DNA of 64,000 bases from an uncultured Pseudomonadales bacterium (GCA_943789485.1 CALSUH010000012.1:56716-120715); one strand, 5' to 3'. Shown: positions 18,831-28,844, counted from the stretch's first letter. The notes: a model not told the origin generated them from the letters alone. Made by a program: numbers and translations.

Positions 18831-21077
18831 TTGATTCACTCGCGGCAACAACCTCAGCGCACTAAGCAGGTTCTCTTCAGTGGGCGCCTCGCGTTTTCAG
18901 TGCTATTGCTGCAATTCTCTGTGTTTCTACCTCTCAAATCGCTCGCTCAAGACCCCACCTTATTCCCTAGACCCGCGGAATTGGAGCCAGCCATAAGCTT
19001 CTGGGTTCGCGTGTACACCGAAGTCGACACGCAGAGTGGCTTCCTGCACGACTCACGGCACCTAGATGTTATCTATACTGATCTGCGCTTAAATCGCCGC
19101 GCGATAGAGGCTAGGCGTAGCCAAATCCAAGAAGACTTGCGAGTGCTTGCAACCGGTGAGCGTGATCAGCTTACAGATTCACAGCGTGAGATCCTCGCGC
19201 TTTGGCCAATTGACGTGAGTAGCCAGACTCTGCGCGCGGCGGCTTCCAATGTTCGTTGGCAGTTGGGTCAGTCAGATAGATTCCTTGGCGGATTGCAAAG
19301 GTCGGGTGCCTACCGGCAACACATAAACAATGTGATACGAGAAAAAGGTCTTCCAGCGGAGCTTGGAGTGCTTCCTCACGTCGAGTCCTCATTTAATCCC
19401 GGTGCTTTTTCTAGCGCATCGGCTGCAGGCATGTGGCAGTTCACTCGTGCCACCGGTCAACGCTTTATGCGCATTGATCACATAGTCGATGAGCGTATGG
19501 ATCCCTATACAGCGACCAGTGCGGCGATGAGCCTGCTTGAGTACAACTACAGCGTGCTCGGGACCTGGCCTTTGGCGCTAACTGCCTATAACCACGGAGC
19601 TGGTGGAATCGCCAGAGCCGTAAGGGAAACGGAAACTACCGATATCGAAAAGATTGTCGCGAATTATAAGGGTCGATCATTTGGGTTCGCATCGCGAAAT
19701 TTTTATGCACAATTCCTTGCTGTCAATGAGGTAGAAAAAAATGCCGAGGAACATTTCGGCGCTGTGCGTTTTAATTCCGCGCCAAATTTTAGAGAGGTCG
19801 AGACAGACGCTTTCATCGATGCTGAAGTATTTGCGAGTTCTGTCGGTATTAGCTTGGAGCAACTACGCGCTGACAATAGAGCGCTGCGCCCTGTCGTATG
19901 GGAGGGCAATAAGAGAATTCCTGCGGGTTTTAGAATCAAGGTGCGCGAAGAGGTTGTTACTTCGGAAGATATCTTGGCGATGGTGCTTGCCGATTTTAAA
20001 TTTCCAGTACAGACCCCTGATATAGCCTACGTGGTTGAGCGCGGTGACAGTCTCTCGGTTATCGCTAGGCGCTTTAATACGTCTGTGACTAGGCTTGCCT
20101 CATTGAACCAACTGCAGAGCCGGAACAGAATTCAAATCGGCCAGCGCCTATTGCTTCCTCAGGATAATAGCCAACAGACTTCGGTCGCAGCTGTTGTTGC
20201 CGAAGAGGGGTCGTACACAGTTCGCAGAGGCGATACCGTTTCACTAATTGCTGCTCGCTACGGCGTTACTGAGCAGGCACTTTTGGGTGTGAATGGGATT
20301 CAAGATCCACATAGAATTTATCCAGGACAGCAACTAACGATGCCTGGCCAGGGCGATGCCGGGATTCAGTTCGCAGGGATAGACGCTACCATCGCTCCAA
20401 CTCAGACGATCGAGGCTCAACTAGCAGAAGAAGTTGAGGCTTTTACGGAACCGGTCAGTGATACGCCTGCATTAACGCCAGAAGAAATAGAACCGCTTAC
20501 CTTAGTGCGCCTGCCTCCTGCCGCAGTGTTACCGGACAATCAAGAACTGGACGCCCCAGTTACCGACGCAGAGAGCACGGCCGAGGCATTGGATCCTGTG
20601 ATAGATTTTAGTGAGAGTAATGAGCAACTCGTCGAGAGCTTGTCGGCAGATCCTTCAGATTACACTGTAGCGGGTAACAATACTGTAGAAGTTCAGGCAT
20701 CAGAAACACTAGGGCATTTCGCCGATTGGCTGGATATTCGTGCTTGGGATGTGCGTAGGTTAAACAATATGGCATTTCGCGATCCAGTTATTGTGGGCAA
20801 GCGCCTGACTTTGGATTTCTCGAGGGTGAATATTGCGGGGTTCGAGCTTAAGCGTCGAGAATTTCATTCGACTTTGCAGCAGCAGTTCTTTAGCAACTAC
20901 CGCATCCAGGGTGTCGAGCAATATGAGATCAAGCGAAACGACAATATCGGCGCCATCGCGAGGAATCGTTATTCAACTCCTATCTGGTTAGTGCGGCAGT
21001 ACAATCCCGAGTTGGATTTCAATCGCATACAAATCGGCCAGAAAATCGCCTTCCCACTCGTTGAGCAGGCAGAGTAA
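18831..21077 (+). CDS. MltD-like membrane-associated lytic transglycosylase with four LysM domains
   Basis: 748 residues. It has a signal peptide (hydrophobic core about 20-38, cleavage near SLAQ), a family 1D GH23 domain (about 140-330) with the catalytic E185 in LPHVESSFNP and the SAAGMWQF and AYNHGAGGI motifs. Four LysM-like repeats follow (about 402-445, 463-505, 618-662 and 700-745). The third is divergent. E. coli MltD is 452 residues with two LysM, so this is an extended version with a Glu/Pro-rich linker. It cleaves peptidoglycan glycan strands in the periplasm. The start is a TTG with GAGGG upstream; no ATG precedes the signal peptide. Confidence 0.9.
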   Translation: MIHSRQQPQRTKQVLFSGRLAFSVLLLQFSVFLPLKSLAQDPTLFPRPAELEPAISFWVRVYTEVDTQSGFLHDSRHLDVIYTDLRLNRRAIEARRSQIQEDLRVLATGERDQLTDSQREILALWPIDVSSQTLRAAASNVRWQLGQSDRFLGGLQRSGAYRQHINNVIREKGLPAELGVLPHVESSFNPGAFSSASAAGMWQFTRATGQRFMRIDHIVDERMDPYTATSAAMSLLEYNYSVLGTWPLALTAYNHGAGGIARAVRETETTDIEKIVANYKGRSFGFASRNFYAQFLAVNEVEKNAEEHFGAVRFNSAPNFREVETDAFIDAEVFASSVGISLEQLRADNRALRPVVWEGNKRIPAGFRIKVREEVVTSEDILAMVLADFKFPVQTPDIAYVVERGDSLSVIARRFNTSVTRLASLNQLQSRNRIQIGQRLLLPQDNSQQTSVAAVVAEEGSYTVRRGDTVSLIAARYGVTEQALLGVNGIQDPHRIYPGQQLTMPGQGDAGIQFAGIDATIAPTQTIEAQLAEEVEAFTEPVSDTPALTPEEIEPLTLVRLPPAAVLPDNQELDAPVTDAESTAEALDPVIDFSESNEQLVESLSADPSDYTVAGNNTVEVQASETLGHFADWLDIRAWDVRRLNNMAFRDPVIVGKRLTLDFSRVNIAGFELKRREFHSTLQQQFFSNYRIQGVEQYEIKRNDNIGAIARNRYSTPIWLVRQYNPELDFNRIQIGQKIAFPLVEQAE

Positions 21078-21082
21078 TCGTG

Positions 21083-22261
21083 CTACTTATTCTCTTTTCG
21101 AAAAAGTCTTTCCAAAAGCTCCGCATACTTGGGTCGAAGTGCCTTTTGAGAAAAGTCATCTAAAGTGACCCTTGGCAGCGCTAGATTGTTTGCTAGCATT
21201 GATTGCCAAATCTTAAGTTGCTTGAGAATTTCCTCGCAATTCGCTTCGTCCTCGCTACTTTCATTGATGCCTTTATTGAAAGTATAGAGAAACTTACTAT
21301 CTATGTATTCGGGATAGACCAGCGCGTCAGGTACAAGAGGCGTACAGCCTAACGTGCAGGCTTCCTGTATGGCAAGACCCTGGAAATCATGCAGTGCGGT
21401 GGAAAGCACGACTTCACATTGCTTAAGCACAGATATATACCTCTCACGCTTCTCGACAAAACCGAAGCTACCCTGATCGATTGCAAGGTCCGCAGCATGC
21501 TGCTCTAGTAGTGTCGCAATCTTCTCAAATTCTGCAGGGGACGATCTGAATTGTTGTCCGACTACATGGAGCCTGATTGGTAATCGTTGTGTAAGGATTG
21601 CCTGCGTTAAACACAGTAAAAGTCTCGGTCCCTTGTCATACTCCCAACGATGATTCCAGACCACGTCGAGAATTTGCTTGGGCCTATCTAGCATTGCAGA
21701 CGTTACTGGCTTGAATAAGAACTTTTCTAATGGAACCGGGATGACTTCGCTTTTCTCAATTCTCTTAAGCAGTTTCGGAGGAAGTTGGTCAGGTAATTTT
21801 TTCAGTAATTCCCTGGCCCCTTGCAAGAAAGTGGATCGGTTGTAATTACTGTTGAAGACGATGGCATCCGCACAGAGGGCTGAATAGAGCGGGACTAACT
21901 GTGGTTCTGCGTTGTTGCTTCTTTGCTTGCTGCCTAACGGATAAACGAACTGATTCTCATGGAAATAGAGCAAGGTGGGTAACTGCGCGATGCTGGGGAT
22001 GAACCCACGAAGACTTGCCAGATCAACCATCGAAGTAGCTATAAGCAAATCGTAGCCTTGATTGAGCAGGTCTTTTTCGTTTAAAGCCCATTGCAAACTA
22101 TTGCCTCTTATCCGCCAGTTGAAATGGCGCGGCGGCAGTACGAGTTGAGTCCAAGTGTGCTCGGGAAACATCTCGAGAAGTCTGCCGCGCCACATTTTGT
22201 GACTCATGGCGTCGTATGCAGAGAGCAGTAAAATTCGATAATTCATCAAAGGTTTTTTCAT
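21083..22261 (-). CDS. glycosyltransferase of the tRNA-queuosine mannosyltransferase (QTMAN/GTDC1, DUF3524) type
   Basis: 392 residues. The N-terminal half follows the DUF3524 pattern of animal GTDC1/QTMAN: LLLSAYDAMSHKMWR, then WRIRGNSLQW, LYFHENQFVYP, and ADAIVFNSNYNRSTFL. The C-terminal half is a GT4-like Rossmann domain with the donor motif FQGLAIQEACTLGCTPLVPD. Human QTMAN adds mannose to queuosine of tRNA-Asp; this bacterial homologue probably glycosylates queuosine or a related nucleoside (inference). It converges on the MltD-like gene with 5 bp between the stops. tgt lies in the same window. An internal ATG at 22246 (MNYRILLLS) is an alternative start. Confidence 0.8.
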   Translation of the reverse strand: MKKPLMNYRILLLSAYDAMSHKMWRGRLLEMFPEHTWTQLVLPPRHFNWRIRGNSLQWALNEKDLLNQGYDLLIATSMVDLASLRGFIPSIAQLPTLLYFHENQFVYPLGSKQRSNNAEPQLVPLYSALCADAIVFNSNYNRSTFLQGARELLKKLPDQLPPKLLKRIEKSEVIPVPLEKFLFKPVTSAMLDRPKQILDVVWNHRWEYDKGPRLLLCLTQAILTQRLPIRLHVVGQQFRSSPAEFEKIATLLEQHAADLAIDQGSFGFVEKRERYISVLKQCEVVLSTALHDFQGLAIQEACTLGCTPLVPDALVYPEYIDSKFLYTFNKGINESSEDEANCEEILKQLKIWQSMLANNLALPRVTLDDFSQKALRPKYAELLERLFRKENK

Positions 22262-22388
22262 TGCAAATCAATCGGGAAATAATTCTGGCATAATTTAGCG
22301 CCTCAGCTTAGCGTGCGTGATCGAATAAGTCAGCAGCGACGCTGGAGCCATTTAACAATTAGTCACGGACAGTGACTGCGGGGGAAGA

Positions 22389-23018
22389 ATGACAATTAAA
22401 CTGCACGGTATGACCTATAGTAACTATTACAATATGGTTAAGGCCATCATGATAGAAAAGGGAATGGATTTCGAGGAAGTTCATGTGTTGCCAAATCAGA
22501 AGCCTGCGTTCTTGCTTAAGAGTCCGATGGGTAAAGTGCCCTTCTTGGAAACCGAGGACGGCTTGCTAAGTGAAACCGGCGTCATGATTGATTATATCGA
22601 TAGTCTGAAAATTGGCCCTTCACTCTATCCAGAGGATCTCTTTGCGCAAGCAAAGGTCAAGGAGTTGATAAGGCATCTTGAGCTCTATATCGAATTGCCA
22701 GCACGACGCTTGTATGGCGATGTGTTCTTCGGCAATCCAGCTACGGCTGAGCTGAAAGAGCAGGTTAAGCTGCAGCTGGAAAAAGGATTCGCTTCATTGC
22801 AGCACTTGGCGGGTTTTGACCCCTACTTGGCGGGAAAAGAGATGAGTTACGCGGATTTTTACTACAGGTTTAGCGTAAGTCTAGCAACCATAGTGTGCAA
22901 GAAGGCACTAAATTGGAATGCGTTGAGTGAGCAGCCAAATATTAAGGCGTTAATGGATCTGATGGATGAGCGTGAATCTATTCAGAAGGTTCAGGCAGAT
23001 CAGGCGCGAGACGCCTGA
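22389..23018 (+). CDS. glutathione S-transferase family protein
   Basis: 209 residues with an N-terminal thioredoxin-like domain (LHGMTYSNYYNMVKAIM, then SPMGKVPFLETEDGLLSETGVM with the cis-Pro and the Glu/Thr glutathione-binding pair) and an all-helical C-terminal domain. The usual catalytic Ser/Cys/Tyr near residue 10 is represented by S11/Y13. Cytosolic; the substrate is unknown. It is divergent from the glycosyltransferase gene and has a GGGGGAAG Shine-Dalgarno-like run before its ATG. Confidence 0.85.
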   Translation: MTIKLHGMTYSNYYNMVKAIMIEKGMDFEEVHVLPNQKPAFLLKSPMGKVPFLETEDGLLSETGVMIDYIDSLKIGPSLYPEDLFAQAKVKELIRHLELYIELPARRLYGDVFFGNPATAELKEQVKLQLEKGFASLQHLAGFDPYLAGKEMSYADFYYRFSVSLATIVCKKALNWNALSEQPNIKALMDLMDERESIQKVQADQARDA

Positions 23019-23041
23019 TCTTGTCTGAGTAGACATTAGCC

Positions 23042-23914
23042 CTAGCGATGCGGCGTTCTTTCGAGAATGCCTACATTACTACTCATATCGAGAATGGTCT
23101 CGATATTTGCTTCGATATCCTCGACTGATGCGCCTAGACCAAGGTTGACGCCAACATTTTCTCTGACGTCCGCAGAATAGTAGCGTCCGCCAGCAGCCTG
23201 AATGATGCGGCCATTGGGCGCTTTTTCCGAGCAGAGATAAACCACGGCGGGTGTAACGAGTTCAGGAGCTAGTTTTTCGGCGCTGTCCTCAAAGCCTGGC
23301 AGCTCGACTGTCATTCTCGTCGCGGCGATGGGTGCTATAGCATTAGTGAAGACGTTGTACTTGGCGCCTTCGAAACGCAGTGTATTCATAAATCCAACTA
23401 AACCTAGCTTTGCAGCACCGTAGTTGGCCTGACCGAAATTCCCAAACAGACCCGAAGTGGACGTAGTCATAATGATTCGACCGTACTTCTGTTCGACCAT
23501 GATGGGCCAAACACACTTCGTTGCATTGAGACTGCCGGTAAGATGAACGTCAATAACTGCATGCCAGTTCTCTAGCTCTAGCTTTGAGAAGGTCTTGTCT
23601 CTTAGGATGCCAGCATTGTTAACCAAAATATCGATGCGGCCCCATTTAGCTGCGGTTTCATCAACCATCGCCTGTACAGCTTCGAAATCAGTAACCGACG
23701 CATCGCTGGACATTGCTGTGCCGCCGTTATCGCGAATTTCCTGTGCTACCTGTTCGGCGGCTGAGGCTGAGCCTCCGCTGCCGTCTACCGAACCGCCTAG
23801 ATCATTGACTACTACTTTTGCGCCACGCCGACCCAGTTCTAAGGCGTGTTGCTTGCCTAATCCGCCACCAGCACCTGTTACTATCGCTACTTGACCTTCG
23901 AAATTGATTTTCAT
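23042..23914 (-). CDS. MFE-2-type (3R)-hydroxyacyl-CoA dehydrogenase SDR
   Basis: 290 residues, short-chain dehydrogenase. It has VTGAGGGLGKQHAL (NAD binding), VVVNDLGGSVDGSGG, NNAG, a Ser in the TTSTSG segment and the catalytic YGAAK. The NDLGG-GxG insertion and QAVAQEIRDNGG-like helix are typical of the dehydrogenase domain of peroxisomal multifunctional enzyme type 2, so (3R)-hydroxyacyl-CoA is the likely substrate. Start ATG 23914 has AGGAG upstream; the frame is open to 23956. Confidence 0.88.
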   Translation of the reverse strand: MKINFEGQVAIVTGAGGGLGKQHALELGRRGAKVVVNDLGGSVDGSGGSASAAEQVAQEIRDNGGTAMSSDASVTDFEAVQAMVDETAAKWGRIDILVNNAGILRDKTFSKLELENWHAVIDVHLTGSLNATKCVWPIMVEQKYGRIIMTTSTSGLFGNFGQANYGAAKLGLVGFMNTLRFEGAKYNVFTNAIAPIAATRMTVELPGFEDSAEKLAPELVTPAVVYLCSEKAPNGRIIQAAGGRYYSADVRENVGVNLGLGASVEDIEANIETILDMSSNVGILERTPHR

Positions 23915-24154
23915 ACTGCTTCTCCTGCTATTGCTGAATCGACTATGCCTGCCCATTTCTCATAGGTTCCATCAGCAGGCTCTTTCAAATGTGGGCAGAA
24001 TTCTATGCTGATGGCGCGTCTGCTGCAATGCGTGTGATGCTGCATGCTGAAAAAAGCTGGAAGTAATACGCTGGCGTCATTGCTATGATAGCGCTATCGG
24101 TTAGTCTGCTTGGGCCAACCTTTACTCAGCGAAGCAAGGTGGTAGAGAAGGACT

Positions 24155-24736
24155 ATGACAGATATCAAACCCGTACCGGCAGCAACCGTGGTAGTCATTC
24201 GAGAGACGGCTAACAAGGCAGATCTTGAGGTATTATTGCTTAAGAGAAATTCTAAACTGGTCTTCCATGGAGGCCATTGGGTATTCCCCGGGGGGCGCGT
24301 TGACGCGGCAGATTTCGCGCTAGACGGGCATGGATTGGAGTATAGGGCCGCACTGCGTGCTGCAGTGAGGGAAACGAAAGAGGAAGCAGGTATCGATATC
24401 GATATCGATCAATTGGTTCATACAGCCCATTGGACTACTCCTCCCAAACTGCCTAGGCGATTCTGCACCTGGTTCTTCCTCTGTCCACTTAAGGAACCGG
24501 CTGCTGTGGTGGTAGACAACGATGAAATTCTGGAGTATCGCTGGATTACGCCACGTGATGCCCTGGCCGATGCGGCGGTTGATAAGTGGGTCTTACCACG
24601 GCCAACGATGGTGACGCTGCGGGATATCGAGATGCATCGCTCTCTAGAGGCACTGCTCGAAGATGCCAATCAACGAGATATTCGTGTGTTTCCCAAGGAT
24701 TCAACCTATTACCGTCCGCAGGAAATGGGCTGCTAG
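24155..24736 (+). CDS. Nudix hydrolase, NUDT19/NUDT7-like (putative CoA diphosphatase)
   Basis: 193 residues. The Nudix box is split by an insertion: FPGGRVDAAD (44-53), then ALRAAVRETKEEAGI (66-80), giving the metal-binding RExxxEEAG. The insertion between GG and the RE helix, and the RFCTWFF segment, resemble NUDT19-type acyl-CoA diphosphatases. It probably hydrolyses CoA or a nucleotide sugar. Neighbours deal with acyl-CoA, consistent with CoA turnover (inference). Confidence 0.8.
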   Translation: MTDIKPVPAATVVVIRETANKADLEVLLLKRNSKLVFHGGHWVFPGGRVDAADFALDGHGLEYRAALRAAVRETKEEAGIDIDIDQLVHTAHWTTPPKLPRRFCTWFFLCPLKEPAAVVVDNDEILEYRWITPRDALADAAVDKWVLPRPTMVTLRDIEMHRSLEALLEDANQRDIRVFPKDSTYYRPQEMGC

Positions 24737-25071
24737 GCTCCCAGTAACTAGTCTAGCCTACTCTTATCTAGGGCAATATCTGGCCCAAAACCGGGCAATT
24801 CACGGCTACATTCGGCCAATCCTCAGGCTTGCTGATTTTGCTGCTTCTTTGTCAGTAATTCCGTCCATAAGCACTTGCAATTTCGGGCAGGTTAATGGGA
24901 TAGTTAAGTCGTACGAACGCAACAATCTGTCAGTGTTCGGGTCAGTAAAACTGTGGCTTTTCGTCTTTTTCACGCCAGATTTCAATGACCGAGTCGCTTT
25001 CGGATGTCGCCGAGCGAGGAGCAACAAGTACTAAATAAGTCTTCCTATTCACAGTAGCCAGAAGAGCCCTT
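24737..25071. other. intergenic region upstream of the MoxR/VWA operon
   Basis: 335 bp between the Nudix gene and the DUF4175 gene. No supported gene. The operon promoter is expected here, but no strong -35/-10 pair is visible. Confidence 0.5.
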
Positions 25072-28000
25072 ATGTCGTCTCCCACATTCGATAGTCTTCG
25101 CGAAACCCTGAAGAACCTTCGTCGTCGTCGCAGCAACCTGTTCATTCTGAAGCAGGTGAGCTATTTCGTTATCGCCTTTTTCGTATTAATTTTGTCGCTC
25201 AGCGCGGCGACACTCTGGTTAGAGCCCGACAAGACCGGCACAACAATCTTATTTGCAGTGTCAGTGCTGAGCATTGGCTTACTAGTCTGGCGCTTGATTC
25301 AGGTTTTGGGGAGACAGACAACCGATGACCGCAAACTGGCACATTATGTAGAAGATCATATTCCTGATTTAGAGCAGCGCCTGCTAACCTCGCTGGAGTT
25401 TACCGAAGAAGATTTAACGAACGGCAAGCGCGGTGTTTCTCAGCAGTTCATTCAACGGCTGTGGTTGGATGCTCAAGAACACGTGCAAATTCAACAAGAA
25501 CAGGTTAAGACAGTTGCCCCTGCTAGAACTTCCTACCTTTCTTTTGCATCGGCGGCAGGCGTTGCCTTCGTGGTGATGGGAATGTTCCTTAGCTCCGACG
25601 TCCTATTCAATGCGGCAAGTCGACTGGCGTGGCCATTCGCGATCAGCGAACCGCCAGTGGTCGTTGAGGTGCTGCCAGATATCGAAATCAGTGTTGAGCC
25701 GGGCGATCTGGAGATGCAGCGCGGCGATAGCGTGACGATCATAGCTCGCGTCAGGAACGCGATACCCGGCACGATTAATCTGCGTCTTCAAGATGATAAT
25801 GTGAATTGGCGCGACGCAACAATGAATCGCGATGGCAGTGGCAGCGACAACGCAACTTATAGCTACTTCATTCCTTCTTTGGCTGAAGACACGACTTACT
25901 ATGTCACCTTTGATGAGCGTGGCGAGCAGAGCTCAGCGCAATATCAGATCGACCTGTTCGATCTGCCGCAAATCGAGCGAATCGATTTAGCCATGGACTA
26001 TCCCGAGTACACGGAAATTGAGGATATCACGGAAGAAGACAGTGGCGATTTAGTAGTACCCGAAGGAACGGAAGTAGAGCTGCTAGTAACCTTCAATAAA
26101 AATATTAGGGCAGCAATTGTAGAGTTCGACGAAAGTTATAGCGCGGATGAAGATGAGGTCAATCTACTGCCTCCTTATGAAGACATTAGTCTAGTGATGA
26201 ATGGCAATATAGGCCGCGCTAAATTTACTGTGAATCAAAATGGTGTGTATCGTATTTCCGCGACTGATTTTTCTGATTTGCAAAGTAAGAATCCACTCGA
26301 CTATTTCATTCGCTCTATCGAAGACACACCTCCAGAATTGGCACTGAAGAGACCGGGTCAAGATCAAGATGTTATGCCTCTGGAGGAAGTTGTACTCGAG
26401 ATTGACGCTAGCGATGACTATGGTCTGAGTAAGTTTACCTTGAATTACAGTGTCGTAGGCGCAGACGAAGTGCAAGTTGATTTTCTACCCGAACAGAATT
26501 TGCGCGAGGTGTCTGGCGACGAGCTTATCTATTTGGAAGACCTTGATGTTGAGCCTGGCGACTTCGTCAGCTATTTCCTTACACTGGCTGACAATAACGG
26601 TCTCGAGGGACCGGTTGAAGTTATATCCGATATTTACTTTCTGCAGGTCATTCCCACCGATCAGGAATTTCGCCAGTCCGGCGGTGGTGGCGGTGGCGGT
26701 GGTGGTGGAGGCGGTGGTGAAGGCGAAAGCGCCGATAGCAGCGCCCTGGTGCAGATACAGAAAGACATCATCGCGGCAACATGGAAACTAAAGAACAGAC
26801 AGGCGAAGGTGTCGCCGGAAGAATTTGCATCCGATGCTGAAATTATTTCAGAGTCTCAACTCGAGGCGACTGAGCGGACGCGTCGCTCTATAGACCGTCT
26901 TGCTGAGCGTGTTAGTTTCTCCGATGCGAGCTACGATGCCGCCGTAGAAAACCTTTCACTGGCTATAGATCAAATGAATCAGGCGGCGGATGAGCTTGGT
27001 AAGGAGCAGATCAACAGTGCCCTGAAACCCGAGCAGCTAGCACTTCAATATGTCTTGAAGGCTGAGGCGAATATCAATCGCACGAATATCTCTATGGAGC
27101 AAGGCGGCGGTGGAGGCGGCGGTGGTGGCGCTCAACAGGAGCGTGAAGATCTTCGCGAACTTTTCGAGATGGAGATGGGGCAACTTGAAAATCGCTACGA
27201 GACACCAAACAGTGCTGGTGGCGGTGGCGGCTCGCAGCAGGAAACTGAAGAAGCGAATAAGCTGGAAGAACTCGCTCGCAGACAGGAAGGGCTGACTCGT
27301 GCGCAGCGCAATCTAGCCAGACGCGAAGAACAAATGACCGAGGAGCAGAAGCGGCGCGAGTTAGAACGTCTAATGCGTCAGCAGGAGCAGCTCAGCCGTG
27401 AGGTCGAACAGTTAGCTCAGCAGTTGAACCGCGGCCAACAAAGCGCTCAATCACAACAGCAAAGCCAGCAAGCTTCCTCTCAATCGCAGTCCCAATCCCA
27501 ATCCCAATCCCAATCGAGTAGTGCTTCGTCTTCTTCCGGCAGCGCGAGTGGTGGGCAGCAATCGCAACCGCAGACGGCCTTGCAGCGAGCAGCACAGCAA
27601 ATGCAGGAAGCCTCTCAGAGTGAGACGGCAGCAATTGCAGCCGCTAGATCACAGAAGGCGTTGGAAAATCTACGCGAGCAGCAACGTGAGATGAGCCAAC
27701 AGTCCGAGCGTTCTGTGAATCAGCTTGCGCAGAATCTTGGTCAGCGTGGGCAGCAACTGCTGCAACAGCAACGAGACCTGCAAGAGAGCTTGCAGGAAAC
27801 TATCCGAGAGCAGGGGCTTGGACAGACGCGACAAGCCGTTCGCGATGATGCCAATTTGCAGAGCCTTATCGAGGCGCAGCAGCAACAGCAAAAAGATCTG
27901 AAAGAAATTGAGGACATGCTTAGAGCGATCATTGCTCGTGGTGACAACGAAGATCAGCGCTTGATGTCTCAGGCGCAGGCGGCGAGCCGCGAACTCAGAC

Positions 28001-28842
28001 CGCTTCGCGAAGAGATGCAGACTAGCAACCGCGTCTTGCGCAATGGCATGGTGAATCTATCGGTAGACATAGAACAGGAACTCGAGGGTTCGATTGAAGA
28101 ATTCGCGCAGAGCCTAGCAGCATTGAACCCCTCTAGTGGAGACTCTGCGTCAGATCAAGTGCAACAGGTGGCAAGCGATGCTGCGCAATTGCGTCAGCAG
28201 GTAGAAGATCTCGAGCAACAGGCTTTAGCGTTCAATGAGGCAGGGCAGCAATCAGCAGGCGAGGTGCCATCGTTACGGGAAATGCGCGAGCAATTGGAGC
28301 AGACGCAACAACTAGCGCAGCAACTCACGCAGCAATTGCAGGATCAGGCACGTGCTGGGGGCAATCAGCCAGGTCAGCGCGGTCAATTGGGCCAGCAGCG
28401 TGGCCAGCCGGGTCAACAAGGCCAGCCGGGTCAACAAGGCCAGCCGGGTCAACAAGGCCAGCCGGGCCAGCAAGGACAAGGAAGTGGACAGCAACAGGCC
28501 GCAGGAGGTGGCGGAGGTAACAGCGAACAGCAACCAGGGTCGGGCGGACGTGTAGGTGCTCAAGGTACGCCGAATAATATTGGCAATGCCAGATCGATTC
28601 GCCAGCAATTGACGCAGCAAGATATCGAAGACTTTCTCAATCAACCAGAACTATTTAGACAACTACTCCAACCGATAACAGAACTCGAGGGAGCGCTGCG
28701 CGCGCAGGCAGAGCTGGATAACATCAACAACAAACTCTACGCCACCGTTGATGAAGATATCCCTGATGAGTACCGAGATCTGGTGGAAGAATACTATCGT
28801 GTATTGTCTGAGAACCAGGGATCAGCGAATACAGATCAGTAG
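25072..28842 (+). CDS. DUF4175 family membrane protein with collagen-like repeats
   Basis: 1256 residues. An N-terminal membrane part has hydrophobic segments near 25-46, 58-78 and 148-170. A long beta-rich extracytoplasmic region follows (about 190-530). A glycine run and helical, Gln-rich coiled-coil-like segments come next. A poly-(SQ) tract and a collagen-like PGQQGQ array lie near the C-terminus. The DUF4175 family typically accompanies MoxR ATPases and VWA proteins in envelope operons; its function is unknown. It is the first gene of an eight-gene run; the next gene starts 2 nt after its stop. The acidic, disordered C-terminal half suggests a scaffold or binding role (inference). Confidence 0.85.
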   Translation: MSSPTFDSLRETLKNLRRRRSNLFILKQVSYFVIAFFVLILSLSAATLWLEPDKTGTTILFAVSVLSIGLLVWRLIQVLGRQTTDDRKLAHYVEDHIPDLEQRLLTSLEFTEEDLTNGKRGVSQQFIQRLWLDAQEHVQIQQEQVKTVAPARTSYLSFASAAGVAFVVMGMFLSSDVLFNAASRLAWPFAISEPPVVVEVLPDIEISVEPGDLEMQRGDSVTIIARVRNAIPGTINLRLQDDNVNWRDATMNRDGSGSDNATYSYFIPSLAEDTTYYVTFDERGEQSSAQYQIDLFDLPQIERIDLAMDYPEYTEIEDITEEDSGDLVVPEGTEVELLVTFNKNIRAAIVEFDESYSADEDEVNLLPPYEDISLVMNGNIGRAKFTVNQNGVYRISATDFSDLQSKNPLDYFIRSIEDTPPELALKRPGQDQDVMPLEEVVLEIDASDDYGLSKFTLNYSVVGADEVQVDFLPEQNLREVSGDELIYLEDLDVEPGDFVSYFLTLADNNGLEGPVEVISDIYFLQVIPTDQEFRQSGGGGGGGGGGGGGEGESADSSALVQIQKDIIAATWKLKNRQAKVSPEEFASDAEIISESQLEATERTRRSIDRLAERVSFSDASYDAAVENLSLAIDQMNQAADELGKEQINSALKPEQLALQYVLKAEANINRTNISMEQGGGGGGGGGAQQEREDLRELFEMEMGQLENRYETPNSAGGGGGSQQETEEANKLEELARRQEGLTRAQRNLARREEQMTEEQKRRELERLMRQQEQLSREVEQLAQQLNRGQQSAQSQQQSQQASSQSQSQSQSQSQSSSASSSSGSASGGQQSQPQTALQRAAQQMQEASQSETAAIAAARSQKALENLREQQREMSQQSERSVNQLAQNLGQRGQQLLQQQRDLQESLQETIREQGLGQTRQAVRDDANLQSLIEAQQQQQKDLKEIEDMLRAIIARGDNEDQRLMSQAQAASRELRPLREEMQTSNRVLRNGMVNLSVDIEQELEGSIEEFAQSLAALNPSSGDSASDQVQQVASDAAQLRQQVEDLEQQALAFNEAGQQSAGEVPSLREMREQLEQTQQLAQQLTQQLQDQARAGGNQPGQRGQLGQQRGQPGQQGQPGQQGQPGQQGQPGQQGQGSGQQQAAGGGGGNSEQQPGSGGRVGAQGTPNNIGNARSIRQQLTQQDIEDFLNQPELFRQLLQPITELEGALRAQAELDNINNKLYATVDEDIPDEYRDLVEEYYRVLSENQGSANTDQ
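28402..28473 (+). repeat. 18-bp tandem repeat encoding GQPGQQ-type units
   Basis: GGCCAGCCGGGTCAACAA is repeated at 28402-28419, 28420-28437 and 28438-28455, with a diverged fourth copy at 28456-28473. All are in frame in the DUF4175 gene and encode G-x-P-G-x-x units. Copies 1-3 are identical at the nucleotide level, which indicates recent expansion. Confidence 0.9.
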
Positions 28843-28844
28843 CA

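Noticed and set aside
26191..28644. Several antisense or alternate-frame open stretches over the DUF4175 gene
   Set aside because: The repetitive Gly/Gln coding sequence keeps other frames open by composition; these are not genes.
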